44,941 bases of DNA from CADEGZ01 sp035443705. Lineage in GTDB: Bacteria; Pseudomonadota; Gammaproteobacteria; UBA6186; Azoamicaceae. A program made the translations under genes and the position numbers. The notes under the pieces are model-generated. The model was given only the letters and a program-made list of their open reading frames with translations, ran no database searches and was not told the DNA's origin. Numbering within the stretch: the stretch's first letter is position 1; each line of letters opens with the position of its first letter. The stretch covers positions 1 through 44,941 of the forward strand of contig DAORSV010000002.1 of NCBI GenBank assembly GCA_035443705.1, read 5' to 3'. Positions 28,857 through 37,036 of the stretch are shown here, piece after piece.

Positions 28857-30317
28857 GTGGATCAGAGTAACGCTGCCCGTAGTAGTACTTCATTAAACAA
28901 CTTTAGTTATCTAACAATATCTAAGATTCATCCCTTGTTCTGGATGGCCGGTTTACTCATAACTCTATGGTATCTCCCAGCTCCAGAGGGACTCACTCTA
29001 CAAGCCTGGCACTTATTTGCTATTTTCCTGACCACAATCATCAGCATTATTCTCAATGTATTGCCAATGGGTGCATTAGCCGTTTTAGCCTTAGCCATCT
29101 GCGGCATTACAGGAACTCTAACCATTAAGCAATCTTTGTCGGCCTTCAGCTCTAATATCGTCTGGCTGATTCTTTTGGCTTTTCTATTAGCTAGAGGTTT
29201 TATTAAAACAGGACTGGGGGCGCGCATTGCCTATTATTTTGTTCAACATATGGGCAAAAGCACAGTAGGTCTTGCTTACGGCATCATCAGCACCGAATTT
29301 CTTCTCGCCCCTTTCACTCCGAGTAATACGGCTCGCGGGGCCGGTATTGTTTACCCCATCGTAAGAGCACTTTCTGAAGAATATGACAGCACTCCTCAAA
29401 AAGGAACCGAACGAAAAATCGGCGCTTACTTAATGAAGCTGGCGTACCAGACAAATATTATTACCAGTGCCATGTTTTTAACTGCTTCCTCTGGCAATCC
29501 ATTGATTGTCAGCCTTGCCTCTACGTTTGGTGTTGAAATTAGTTGGACTACGTGGGCATTGGCTGCACTTGTTCCAGGCGTTATCAGCCTTGCTTCCCTC
29601 CCTTGGGTTCTACGTCTCTTATACCCAGCCGAAATTCAACAAACCCCAAAAGCACCGCAGTTTGCGAAACAAAAACTCTCCGAAATGGGTGCTCTGACAA
29701 AAGCCGAATGGATAATGCTCTGCACCTTTGGTTTACTGCTAACACTCTGGGCCGTAGGACCTTCTTTTGGTATTGATCCGACGGTGTCTGCTTTTGTGGG
29801 ACTCGCCATTTTGCTATCGACCAATGTACTGACCTGGGACGATATCCTAAAAGAACAAAATGCTTGGCATACGTTTATGTGGCTCACAACGCTTTTAATG
29901 ATGTCGACTTATTTGTCAGAATTTGGGATGATTACTTGGTTTGGTGAACATATGCGGACATGGATCAGCGGTTTCCATTGGATCCCCGCTCTTGGCTTGA
30001 TTAGCCTTATCTATTTTTATACGCATTATGCTTTTGCGAGCATTACGGCGCATATCAGTGCCATGTACAGCGCGTTCGCAGTAGTTGCCATTGCCACAGG
30101 CGCTCCTCCTATCATCGTTATCTTAATACTCGCTTTTCTGTCGAGCCTTTGTGCCGGTATTACACACTACGGTACTGGCGCCGGGCCCGTCTATTTTGGT
30201 ACTAATTACGTCAAGCTAAAAGATTGGTGGCGTGTGGGTGCTATTTTAAGCATTATTAACCTCAGTATCTGGATGATCGCTGGCGCCGCCTGGTGGAAAA
30301 TCTTAGGTTTGTGGTAA
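28857..30317 (+). CDS. DASS-family anion transporter (CitT/dicarboxylate type)
   Basis: A 486-residue inner membrane protein with about 12-14 hydrophobic segments. The paired substrate/Na+ hairpin motifs are TPSNTARGAG in the first half and HYGTGAGPVYFG in the second, the latter typical of the CitT/TtdT/DiT1 branch that exchanges di- or tricarboxylates such as 2-oxoglutarate, malate, citrate or tartrate. The exact substrate cannot be read off. The open frame reaches back to 28767, but GTG 28857 follows a GAGGAG (28841-28846) and AGAGG cluster and leaves a sensible cytoplasmic N-tail. It is divergent from smc. An eight-G run lies at 28783-28790, upstream of the chosen start. Confidence 0.88.
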   Translation: MDQSNAARSSTSLNNFSYLTISKIHPLFWMAGLLITLWYLPAPEGLTLQAWHLFAIFLTTIISIILNVLPMGALAVLALAICGITGTLTIKQSLSAFSSNIVWLILLAFLLARGFIKTGLGARIAYYFVQHMGKSTVGLAYGIISTEFLLAPFTPSNTARGAGIVYPIVRALSEEYDSTPQKGTERKIGAYLMKLAYQTNIITSAMFLTASSGNPLIVSLASTFGVEISWTTWALAALVPGVISLASLPWVLRLLYPAEIQQTPKAPQFAKQKLSEMGALTKAEWIMLCTFGLLLTLWAVGPSFGIDPTVSAFVGLAILLSTNVLTWDDILKEQNAWHTFMWLTTLLMMSTYLSEFGMITWFGEHMRTWISGFHWIPALGLISLIYFYTHYAFASITAHISAMYSAFAVVAIATGAPPIIVILILAFLSSLCAGITHYGTGAGPVYFGTNYVKLKDWWRVGAILSIINLSIWMIAGAAWWKILGLW

Positions 30318-30425
30318 GCATAATTACGTCAAATGCTCTAAAAAAAGCTCACTAAAAATGTATGCCCATAATTATTCAAATCTCTATTCTTGGCAAAAAT
30401 CTCGGTAATAGACTAGAATGAAGTC

Positions 30426-30836
30426 ATGAGCGATATGATGCAAAATACGGGTGCCAAGCCTTTAAAAATTCTGTTTGTCGACAACAGCAGAACCACAAGA
30501 ACTGCTATGTCAATGATCCTTGCTAGAGAGGGTTATGAAGTTATTCCTATTGCAACGGGTCAAGAGGCCATTGAAAAGCTACAAGCAGAGTCCTTCGATG
30601 TGGTTGTTACAGATCTCTATATGCCCTTTATGAACGGCCACGAAGCAGCCAAGCTGATTCGCGCACTTCCTGATCCTTGTAAAGATGTTCCCATTATTGC
30701 ATTAACGGCCAGCGATGATCCCAGGGATATGGAAGTTTGTAAAAATGCAGGGATGAATGAATTTATTATTAAATCAGAAGACAACAAAGGATTACTCGAT
30801 ACGCTTAAAACTTATACCCAAAAACTCGGGAAATAG
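30426..30836 (+). CDS. Single-domain response regulator (receiver only)
   Basis: A 136-residue CheY-like receiver with no output domain. The phosphoacceptor is Asp63 in VVVTDLYMPFMNG, the conserved Thr is Thr94 in IALTAS, and the conserved Lys is Lys116 in FIIKS. The acidic Mg2+ pocket reads FVDNS, so the second Asp of the usual pair is Asn20. Such proteins signal by protein-protein contact. No cognate kinase is adjacent; the RsbW-like ATPase (18618) and STAS protein (40621) are possible partners by analogy only. The ribosome binding site is weak. It is convergent with ccmI eight bases away. Confidence 0.92.
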   Translation: MSDMMQNTGAKPLKILFVDNSRTTRTAMSMILAREGYEVIPIATGQEAIEKLQAESFDVVVTDLYMPFMNGHEAAKLIRALPDPCKDVPIIALTASDDPRDMEVCKNAGMNEFIIKSEDNKGLLDTLKTYTQKLGK

Positions 30837-30844
30837 CTTAAAAC

Positions 30845-31300
30845 TCAGCCCCCCTTTGATTTGAATTTTAAGATTTTTTCTTTAAATTGCGACTTTAAAT
30901 CCTCTGGCATTTTATCTAAAGCGCTTTCCCAATACTGTATCGCCAATTTAGGATCCCCATCCTGCAGTGCTTTAATGGCCAGTAAATCTAACAATCGCCA
31001 CGTCGCCTCAATGTCTTTGGGATCGTGTTCTAACCTTAACCGTAGCCGAAATTCTTCTTTTCGAAATTCAGCTAATAACACTTGAAAATCCGCTTGTCTC
31101 TGGCGATAGTACGCCTCTTCTTTAGAATAATAATGGGATAACTGATGGCTACTACCCCAGTAATCGTACAATCCATAACTAATAACAGCGAATAGAAAAA
31201 TTAAACCGAGAGAGAACCACCAAGCACGTATCCACGGCAAAAAGAACCCGAAGGCCAAAATCAATAATAGGGCTGTGATAGACCAAAATATGTAGTACAT
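30845..31300 (-). CDS. ccmI: Minimal CcmI-like cytochrome c maturation protein
   Basis: A 151-residue protein with two N-terminal membrane helices (about 5-22 and 28-46), a charged region, then a single TPR-like pair ending LAIQYWESALDKMPED. This matches a shortened CcmI (CycH), whose TPR domain holds apocytochrome c for the CcmF/CcmH haem lyase. Typical CcmI proteins are 250-400 residues, so most of the middle and TPR region is missing. AGGG sits five bases before ATG 31300. It is the last gene of the ccm cluster, separated from ccmH by 193 unexplained bases; a 7-bp hairpin (31318-31334) lies just upstream. Confidence 0.75.
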   Translation of the reverse strand: MYYIFWSITALLLILAFGFFLPWIRAWWFSLGLIFLFAVISYGLYDYWGSSHQLSHYYSKEEAYYRQRQADFQVLLAEFRKEEFRLRLRLEHDPKDIEATWRLLDLLAIKALQDGDPKLAIQYWESALDKMPEDLKSQFKEKILKFKSKGG

Positions 31301-31493
31301 ATAACCCTACAATACACATGAGGTCAAACCTCATTGATAGAAGCCTTCACTCTAACAAGAAACTGGTTTACAATCTATCCTCCTAACCACCGTATCGGGA
31401 GCTAAACCCATGAACGCCAAGTCTTGCCGTCCAGAAAAGCTTATATTTGGTGCTTTGCGACGTATCTAGGCGAAGCATAAACAGCCTACAGGA
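31301..31493. other. Unexplained 193-base spacer in the ccm operon
   Basis: This stretch separates ccmH from ccmI, genes that usually abut or overlap. No ORF with a family match is visible. A perfect hairpin lies at 31318-31334 (ATGAGGT, loop CAA, ACCTCAT). GGCGAA (31469-31474) and TTCGCC mark a longer, weaker inverted arrangement near 31469-31508. It could be a genome repeat, a leftover of ccmI, or an RNA; the sequence alone does not decide. Confidence 0.4.
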
Positions 31494-31868
31494 CTACGGA
31501 GTTTCGCCGCTTCCTCTTTTTACATATTTGCTAAAAAGAAAAAATCCCATGACTAAAATTAATACAGGGCCAAACCATAAAAACGCTGTATTCCAGTGTA
31601 AAGGAGGGTTATACAACACAAATGCACCATAACGATGGGTAACAAATTCAAGGATCTCTGATTCTGAATGGTGCGTTCGTACTTTTTGGTAGATTTCATT
31701 TCTCAGGTCAACAGCCAATGGCGCCATGGAATCAGATAAGTTTTGATTTTGGCAAACACTACAGCGCAATTCATGAATAACCTTGGTAAACAACTCATGT
31801 TGGCTCGGATCGCTAAAAGGATAAATATCTTCTCCCTTATCGTTAGGATGTAATCTATTTTCGTGCAT
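31494..31868 (-). CDS. ccmH: Cytochrome c maturation protein CcmH, signal peptide missing
   Basis: A 124-residue CcmH. The redox motif LRCSVCQNQ has Cys36 and Cys39; the three-helix domain follows (LAVDLRNEIYQKV, FVTHRYGAFVLYNPPL), then a membrane helix (about 94-112) and KYVKRG. CcmH reduces apocytochrome c or CcmG in the periplasm with CcmF and CcmI. Family members start with a cleaved signal peptide; here the N-terminus is polar (MHENRLHPNDKGED), and a TGA two codons upstream of the ATG closes the frame. A toxin-antitoxin module lies directly upstream on the other strand, so the original 5' end was probably lost on insertion. Function is therefore doubtful. Confidence 0.85.
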   Translation of the reverse strand: MHENRLHPNDKGEDIYPFSDPSQHELFTKVIHELRCSVCQNQNLSDSMAPLAVDLRNEIYQKVRTHHSESEILEFVTHRYGAFVLYNPPLHWNTAFLWFGPVLILVMGFFLFSKYVKRGSGETP

Positions 31869-31919
31869 ACCCTCTCACTTTGACTCTTAACTTCAAAATT
31901 AATCACTTACACTCTAGCA

Positions 31920-31963
31920 TTATTACTAGATATTGGATATACTATATTATATATATAGCAGGA
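31920..31963 (+). promoter_or_regulatory. Possible promoter/operator of the toxin-antitoxin module
   Basis: A very AT-rich stretch directly before the antitoxin gene with TATATT (31943-31948) as a possible -10 and only poor -35 matches (TTATTA, 31920-31925). Short alternating ATAT dyads could be an autoregulatory operator, as toxin-antitoxin pairs usually repress themselves. The support is composition and position only. Confidence 0.3.
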
Positions 31964-31970
31964 AGTGAAC

Positions 31971-32237
31971 ATGAGCAAGCTATTAGTTTCAATACCAGAC
32001 AAATTGGCAAACCAATTTAAAGCTTTGGTTCCCGCGCGCCAACGCAGTCATTTTTTAGTCTGTTTAATAAAAAAAGCTATTCAAAAACAAGAAGATGCGC
32101 TTTATCTTTGTGCCAAATCTGTCGAGGAAGATGTCAAGCTTAATCAAGACATGCAAAATTGGGATGTCACTTTAGAAGACGGTTTAGATAGCCAATGGGA
32201 TCCAAAGGAAAATCATGATAAACATTCAACGTGGTGA
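31971..32237 (+). CDS. Antitoxin of a MazEF/PemIK-type module (ribbon-helix-helix)
   Basis: An 88-residue protein. The N-terminal half (KLLVSIPDKLANQFKAL, then SHFLVCLIKKAIQKQE) looks like a ribbon-helix-helix DNA-binding domain, and the acidic C-terminal half (EEDVKLNQDMQNWDVTLEDG) would wrap the toxin. It should neutralise the downstream ribonuclease and repress the operon. ATG 31971 is chosen over GTG 31965 because AGGA lies seven bases upstream. It overlaps the toxin gene by 23 bases, which couples translation. The pair sits between ccmG and ccmH on the opposite strand, a clear sign of insertion. Confidence 0.85.
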   Translation: MSKLLVSIPDKLANQFKALVPARQRSHFLVCLIKKAIQKQEDALYLCAKSVEEDVKLNQDMQNWDVTLEDGLDSQWDPKENHDKHSTW

Positions 32238-32550
32238 AATTTATTGGGTAGATTTAAATCCAGGTCATGGTTCCGAAATTAATAAAATTAGGCCCTGCGT
32301 TGTGATGAGCACTAACCCCATTAATAGAGCCAGAAGAACAGTAGTTGTTATTCCATTGTCATCTTCTCCGCAAGCAAACCCGCCTATAACGATACCTATT
32401 TCATTTCAAGATAAAAATGCCGTTGCTGTCGTTGATCAAATTCGCGCGATAGACAAAACTCGATTAAAACAATGTGCAGGAGCCTTGCCACAAGAACAAA
32501 TGATTGCTATAGAAGATGGATTAAGACAAGTGCTAGAATTACCCCAATAA
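32215..32550 (+). CDS. mazF: MazF/PemK-family mRNA interferase toxin
   Basis: A 111-residue toxin of the MazF/PemK fold. It starts MINIQRGEIYWVDLNPGHGSE, then has the conserved KIRPCVVMS with the RP pair, VVVIPLSS, and VVDQIRAIDKTRL. MazF enzymes cleave RNA at short sequence motifs to stop growth under stress; the motif here is unknown. AAAGGA lies five bases before the ATG. Its stop is ten bases from the ccmG stop (convergent). All key segments appear intact, so it is probably active. Confidence 0.93.
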   Translation: MINIQRGEIYWVDLNPGHGSEINKIRPCVVMSTNPINRARRTVVVIPLSSSPQANPPITIPISFQDKNAVAVVDQIRAIDKTRLKQCAGALPQEQMIAIEDGLRQVLELPQ

Positions 32551-32560
32551 TATTTACAGA

Positions 32561-33082
32561 TTATTTTTGTAAAGACTCAATCAGCGGTAATAATGTAGAA
32601 TGCCAAAGCTGAGGATCTATAGGCCCTGCTTCTCGATAACGAACAACACCCGCTTTATCTATAATAAATGTTTCAGGTGTTCCATAAACACCATAATCTA
32701 ATCCAAATTTGCCTGCTTTATCAAAAATGCATACTGTATAAGGATCTCCTGCTGCTTTAAGCCAGCGCTGAGCTAATTTTAAATCATCGTGATAATTAAT
32801 GCCTACCAAAAATAGATTATGTTTCTTAGCCAAATCCATCCAAACTACATGCTCTGCTTTACAACTCACACACCACGTTGCCCAAACATTTAACACTGTA
32901 ACCTTCCCAATAAATATTTGATCACTGACAAAATGATTGGGATTTTCAAGGGTTCCCAAATAAAAATGCGGCGCGGGATTACCAACTAACGCCGATGGAA
33001 TTTCTTTAGGATTTAAATTTAACCCTTTCCATAAAAAACCGCCTATAACCAAGAATAAAAACAAAGGTAAAAAATATCGCAT
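32561..33082 (-). CDS. ccmG: Thiol:disulfide oxidoreductase CcmG (DsbE)
   Basis: A 173-residue membrane-anchored thioredoxin-fold protein. An N-terminal helix (about 3-19) acts as an anchor, and the active site is WATWCVSCKAEH with Cys71 and Cys74. The cis-Pro segment YGTPETF and the family's acidic patch follow. It passes electrons from DsbD/CcdA to CcmH or apocytochrome c in the periplasm. It starts seven bases after the ccmF stop. Confidence 0.95.
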   Translation of the reverse strand: MRYFLPLFLFLVIGGFLWKGLNLNPKEIPSALVGNPAPHFYLGTLENPNHFVSDQIFIGKVTVLNVWATWCVSCKAEHVVWMDLAKKHNLFLVGINYHDDLKLAQRWLKAAGDPYTVCIFDKAGKFGLDYGVYGTPETFIIDKAGVVRYREAGPIDPQLWHSTLLPLIESLQK

Positions 33083-33089
33083 AGTACCT

Positions 33090-35003
33090 CTATTTTAACC
33101 ACCGACCCCAAGCGCTGAAAAATCCACCCAACGCCATCATAAGAGCACCTAACCAAATCCATCGCACAAACGGCTTGTAGTAAATACGTACAGACCAGCC
33201 GCCCTCTTTGAGTGGCTCACCCAAGGAAATGTAAATATCCCGAAAAAAGCCTGGATCAATCGCAGTTTCAGTCATTCTTAACCCTTGTACAACAAATATT
33301 CTCTTTTCTGGAAAAAGATCTGCTTCTTTCTTACCCTGTTTAAACACCAAAAAATGCCCTCGAGAACCAACATAATTTGGGCCTTCTATCGGCTTTAGAT
33401 CTTCAAAAATAATTTTATACTCTAAAATATCGAGCGCTTGATGAAGTGTGATCGCAACCTCGCGTTCAATCTGATAATAAGACACCAGGGTCACCCCAAT
33501 CACCAAAACAGCTATCCCCATGTGCGAAAAAAACATGCCAAACGCGCCTTTTGATAATGCTAATACGCTACCTTTTGTTTGAATTTTATCAAACACCCAT
33601 TTTAAAATGCCTAAAATAATCCAAAGCCCTAATCCCAACCCGATAACTACGCCCAGTGGTACCGTTTCTGCAAAAAACAGGGGCAATGCAACAGCTAAAA
33701 ATAACGTAGATACAATAATCCATCTTAGTTTTTTTAAAAGCCGGCCAAGCACATTATGACCCCATTTACTAATGGGCCCTAAAGGCATTAAAAGTAGGAC
33801 AGGGATCATAAAGGGAATAAAAACTGCATTAAAATAAGGAAAGCCCACCGATAATTTTTGGTTTGTTAATGCATCAAAAGCCAAGGGAAACAAAGTGCCT
33901 AATAATATAGCTGCACTACTAACAACTAAAAATATTGTGCTGATTACAATCGCGGTTTCTCGAGATATCAGATCAACTTTTGTATTATCTATAAAGTTTT
34001 TAGCCCTAAAACTATAGAGCGTTAACGCAGCGCTCACAACCACCAGTAAAAACTCTAATAAAAATATGCCACGCCTGGGATCATTCGCAAAAGCATGTAC
34101 CGACGTTAACACACCCGAACGTACTAAAAAAGTACCCAATAAACTTAAGGCAAATACCAGAATCGCCAACAACAAGGTCCAACCCTGAAATATCTGCCGT
34201 TTGTCACTTAGCATTAACGTGTGAATCAACGCAATAGCCACTATCCACGGCATAAAAGAGGCATTTTCTACAGGATCCCAAAACCACCAACCTCCCCATC
34301 CTAACTCGTAATAGGCCCACCAACTGCCCAAAGCAATACCGATGGTTAAGAAGCTGAATGCGAGCAATGTCCAAGATCGCATCCATTTTGCAAAAGGCAA
34401 GGTGCGATCTCCGCCCCATAATGTACTCATGGCAAAAGCAAAAGGAATCGCAAATCCCACATAACCCATATAAAGCAACGGCGGATGAATAATCAACCCA
34501 AAATCTTGTAGCAAAGGATTTAAATCACGACCGTCTACCGGATAATTCGGCAACAATCGCACAAAAGGATTTGAAGTCGCTAATAAAAATAATAAAAAAC
34601 CAAAGCTTATCATACCCAAAACAATTAAGATACGAGCCAAAAAGGGTGCAGGTAAATGCCGGGTGGTTAAGCTCACTGTTGTCGTCCAAGTACTTAACAA
34701 AAATATCCATAACAATAAAGACCCCTCATGTCCACCCCATAACGCGCTGATTTTATAGACTAAAGGCAAACTGGTGTTTGAATGATACGCAACATAACTG
34801 ACAGAAAAATCATTTTGAACAAATGCGTAGAGTAAACATAAGAAGCTGATTGAAATAAAAAAAGATTGCCCGAGTGCAATAGGACGCGCCGATTGCATCC
34901 AGAAATTATTGTGCTTCAACAGCCCCAACCATGGTAAAGACCATTGCAATCCTGCCAAGCAGAACGCCAGAATTAAAGAAAAAAGACCTAATTCGGGTAT
35001 CAT
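33090..35003 (-). CDS. ccmF: Cytochrome c haem lyase subunit CcmF
   Basis: A 637-residue polytopic membrane protein with about 15 hydrophobic segments. The haem-handling WWD domain reads GWGGWWFWDPVENASFMPW near residues 230-250, followed by LLGTFLVRSGVLTSVHAFA. CcmF takes haem from holo-CcmE and ligates it to the CXXCH motif of apocytochromes with CcmH and CcmI. Its ATG overlaps the ccmE stop by four bases. Confidence 0.97.
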   Translation of the reverse strand: MIPELGLFSLILAFCLAGLQWSLPWLGLLKHNNFWMQSARPIALGQSFFISISFLCLLYAFVQNDFSVSYVAYHSNTSLPLVYKISALWGGHEGSLLLWIFLLSTWTTTVSLTTRHLPAPFLARILIVLGMISFGFLLFLLATSNPFVRLLPNYPVDGRDLNPLLQDFGLIIHPPLLYMGYVGFAIPFAFAMSTLWGGDRTLPFAKWMRSWTLLAFSFLTIGIALGSWWAYYELGWGGWWFWDPVENASFMPWIVAIALIHTLMLSDKRQIFQGWTLLLAILVFALSLLGTFLVRSGVLTSVHAFANDPRRGIFLLEFLLVVVSAALTLYSFRAKNFIDNTKVDLISRETAIVISTIFLVVSSAAILLGTLFPLAFDALTNQKLSVGFPYFNAVFIPFMIPVLLLMPLGPISKWGHNVLGRLLKKLRWIIVSTLFLAVALPLFFAETVPLGVVIGLGLGLWIILGILKWVFDKIQTKGSVLALSKGAFGMFFSHMGIAVLVIGVTLVSYYQIEREVAITLHQALDILEYKIIFEDLKPIEGPNYVGSRGHFLVFKQGKKEADLFPEKRIFVVQGLRMTETAIDPGFFRDIYISLGEPLKEGGWSVRIYYKPFVRWIWLGALMMALGGFFSAWGRWLK

Positions 35004-35461
35004 TTTTGATTGCTCGCCGTTATTGAGTTATTTTTTAACCCTTTTTTTAATGCATCACCCACTTCAGGTGGCATATAGTTTTCATCGTGTTTTGCCAACA
35101 CCTGATCCGCATAAAACAGGTTCTTTTGACCCTGATCCAGTTGACCTAACACAACCACGCCCTGCCCTTCTTTAAAGAGATCGGGCAATATCCCTGTATA
35201 TTGAACCGTCACCGAATACGCAAAATCGGTTAGCACAAACTGAATATTTAAATCTTTCCCCTGCACCAAGCTGCCCTTTTGAACCATGCCACCGATTCGA
35301 ATAACACGCTTCTGTTTTGCTTCGCCTGTTGCCACTTCAGTCGGTGTAAAAAACAAATTAACATTTTGGCGTAAAGCTTGCAAAATGAAAAAAGCGGCGA
35401 GTAAAGAGCTACAAATCAACAGCATAACCCACGCTAATCGACGCTTTCTAATCGTATTCAT
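35000..35461 (-). CDS. ccmE: Haem chaperone CcmE
   Basis: A 153-residue periplasmic haem chaperone. An N-terminal anchor (about 8-28) is followed by an OB-fold. The haem-linking histidine is His125 in LAKHDENYMPPEV, the invariant family motif. It receives haem from CcmC and hands it to CcmF. The start overlaps the ccmD stop by four bases, and its stop overlaps ccmF, so the genes are tightly coupled. Confidence 0.97.
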   Translation of the reverse strand: MNTIRKRRLAWVMLLICSSLLAAFFILQALRQNVNLFFTPTEVATGEAKQKRVIRIGGMVQKGSLVQGKDLNIQFVLTDFAYSVTVQYTGILPDLFKEGQGVVVLGQLDQGQKNLFYADQVLAKHDENYMPPEVGDALKKGLKNNSITASNQK

Positions 35462-35601
35462 AACGCATTTTTATCTCTAAATGATTTTAATATTTTTTTA
35501 TACACTGTTTTCCACTCTTGAAATGCAAAAACAACTTGTCCTCCCAAAAGGCAAAAAGCAAATATATAGCAAGACCAAATATATACTGCATAAGAGCTCA
35601 T
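35458..35601 (-). CDS. ccmD: Haem exporter small subunit CcmD
   Basis: A 47-residue ORF beginning MSSYAVYIWSCYIFAF, with one membrane helix (about 5-27) and a basic tail (KTVYKKILKSFRDKN). CcmD proteins are this short, begin with a Y-x-x-YVW-type helix and have a charged cytoplasmic end; they bind CcmABC and help release haem-loaded CcmE. The ATG overlaps the ccmC stop (ATGA), and its TGA overlaps the ccmE ATG, exactly the expected slot. The evidence is position, size and topology rather than conserved residues. Confidence 0.88.
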   Translation of the reverse strand: MSSYAVYIWSCYIFAFCLLGGQVVFAFQEWKTVYKKILKSFRDKNAL

Positions 35602-36350
35602 GTTGCAGTGTCTCTGCTAAGACGAAACCATTCTTGCACCCACTGTGCCTTTCGTTCTCGTTTTAAAATTTCTAAACGAACCTTAACACACAAGATCGCT
35701 GCATAAAATAAAATAAAAGCGCCCAACATCGCCAATAAGGGATACAGCATTTCTGGCACAATAGAAGGTTTTGAAAATTTTGCCAAGGTTGCACCTTGAT
35801 GTAACGTCGCCCACCATTCTACCGAAAAATGTATAATAGGAATATCGACCATTCCAATAACTGCTAAAATAGCAGAGGCTTTCGCGGCTCTTTTGGGTTC
35901 CCGTATGGCATTGCGTAATCCCATATATCCCAAATAGAGAAATAATAAAATTAATTCTGAGGTTAAACGTGCATCCCAAATCCACCAAGTGCCCCACATC
36001 GGTTTTCCCCAAAGTGCACCGGAGAATAAAGCAATCATTGTATAGGTTGCGCCAACGGAAGCGCTACATTTGGCAACGATATCCGCAACCTTAATATGCC
36101 ACACCCAATAAACCACTGAATTGACGAAAATAATGCCATAAATCATTAAAGATAAAAAAGCAGCAGGCACATGAATATAAATCATTCTAAACGCATCGCC
36201 CTGTTCGGCATCCGGTGGTGCTAAAAACAAACCACCCACAACACCATAAATCATCGTCAGTATACAAATGATACTAAACCAAGGCAAACAAAAACCCGCC
36301 ATTTGATAAGCCACTTGTGGAGATCCCAATCGATGTAAAAAACGATTCAT
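35598..36350 (-). CDS. ccmC: Haem exporter CcmC
   Basis: A 250-residue membrane protein with six helices and the WWD signature WGTWWIWDARLTSEL (about residues 120-134), flanked by histidines. CcmC presents haem to CcmE in the periplasm. It lies five bases after ccmB and overlaps ccmD by four bases. Confidence 0.96.
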   Translation of the reverse strand: MNRFLHRLGSPQVAYQMAGFCLPWFSIICILTMIYGVVGGLFLAPPDAEQGDAFRMIYIHVPAAFLSLMIYGIIFVNSVVYWVWHIKVADIVAKCSASVGATYTMIALFSGALWGKPMWGTWWIWDARLTSELILLFLYLGYMGLRNAIREPKRAAKASAILAVIGMVDIPIIHFSVEWWATLHQGATLAKFSKPSIVPEMLYPLLAMLGAFILFYAAILCVKVRLEILKRERKAQWVQEWFRLSRDTAT

Positions 36351-36354
36351 ACCA

Positions 36355-37023
36355 TTACGCCAAACTTGCTCTCACTGCATTGGATAATGCAACGGGCCCT
36401 AATGTTAGTGCCAATATAAACAACGCCGCCAATATGTAGAGTTCTGAATAAAAAGCAACACCTTCTGTTGCTGCTGTTACCGCACTCGTACCAAAAATAA
36501 CAATCGGCATCATAATAGGCAAAACCAAAACGGCCAATAATGCACCGCCATTGGGTAACCCGATGGTTAAAGCTGCTCCAATGCTACCGATTAAACTGAG
36601 CGTTGGGATCCCAAGCACCAAGGTTAACCCTAAAACCCCTAACCCTTCGGTCGACCCTTGCAGCAGTATACTCAAAAAAGGCGCTAAAATTAATAAGGGC
36701 AGTCCTATCATCATCCAATGTGCAATCAATTTACCCAGCAATAAAATAGACAACGGATAAGGGCTTAATACAATTTGTGCTAAGCTCCCTTCCTGGTAAT
36801 CTTGTCTAAATACACTTTCTAGAGACATGAGCAACGATAAAACAACGGCAATCCAAATCACGGCTGGCGCAATACGTGCTAATAATTTTGGATGCGATCC
36901 CAACCCCATTGGAAACAAACTGACAACCAAGATCAAAAAAAGCATGGGGATCAGACATTCTCCCCAATGTTGAAAATAAAGTCTCAGATCACGTCCAATC
37001 ACACACTGCATTGCTTTTAACAC
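36355..37023 (-). CDS. ccmB: Haem exporter CcmB
   Basis: A 222-residue membrane protein of six helices. Family segments include RIAPAVIWIAVVLS and SLAQIVLSPYPL. It is the permease of the CcmAB transporter that drives release of haem-loaded CcmE. GTG 37023 is the start: GAGGAG lies seven bases upstream, while the first ATG (37011) is too far from it. A 26-bp inverted repeat immediately precedes this ribosome binding site and may affect its access. Confidence 0.95.
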   Translation of the reverse strand: MLKAMQCVIGRDLRLYFQHWGECLIPMLFLILVVSLFPMGLGSHPKLLARIAPAVIWIAVVLSLLMSLESVFRQDYQEGSLAQIVLSPYPLSILLLGKLIAHWMMIGLPLLILAPFLSILLQGSTEGLGVLGLTLVLGIPTLSLIGSIGAALTIGLPNGGALLAVLVLPIMMPIVIFGTSAVTAATEGVAFYSELYILAALFILALTLGPVALSNAVRASLA

Positions 37024-37036
37024 AGCTTTGCTCCTC

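Noticed and set aside
30377..30384. Possible sigma-28 -10 element (GCCCATAA-like) before the response regulator
   Set aside because: No -35 match is found at the required 11-base spacing.
31703..31906. Alternative frame that might supply the missing CcmH signal peptide
   Set aside because: Its N-terminus (VINFEVKSQSERV) is polar and not joined in frame to the CcmH domain.
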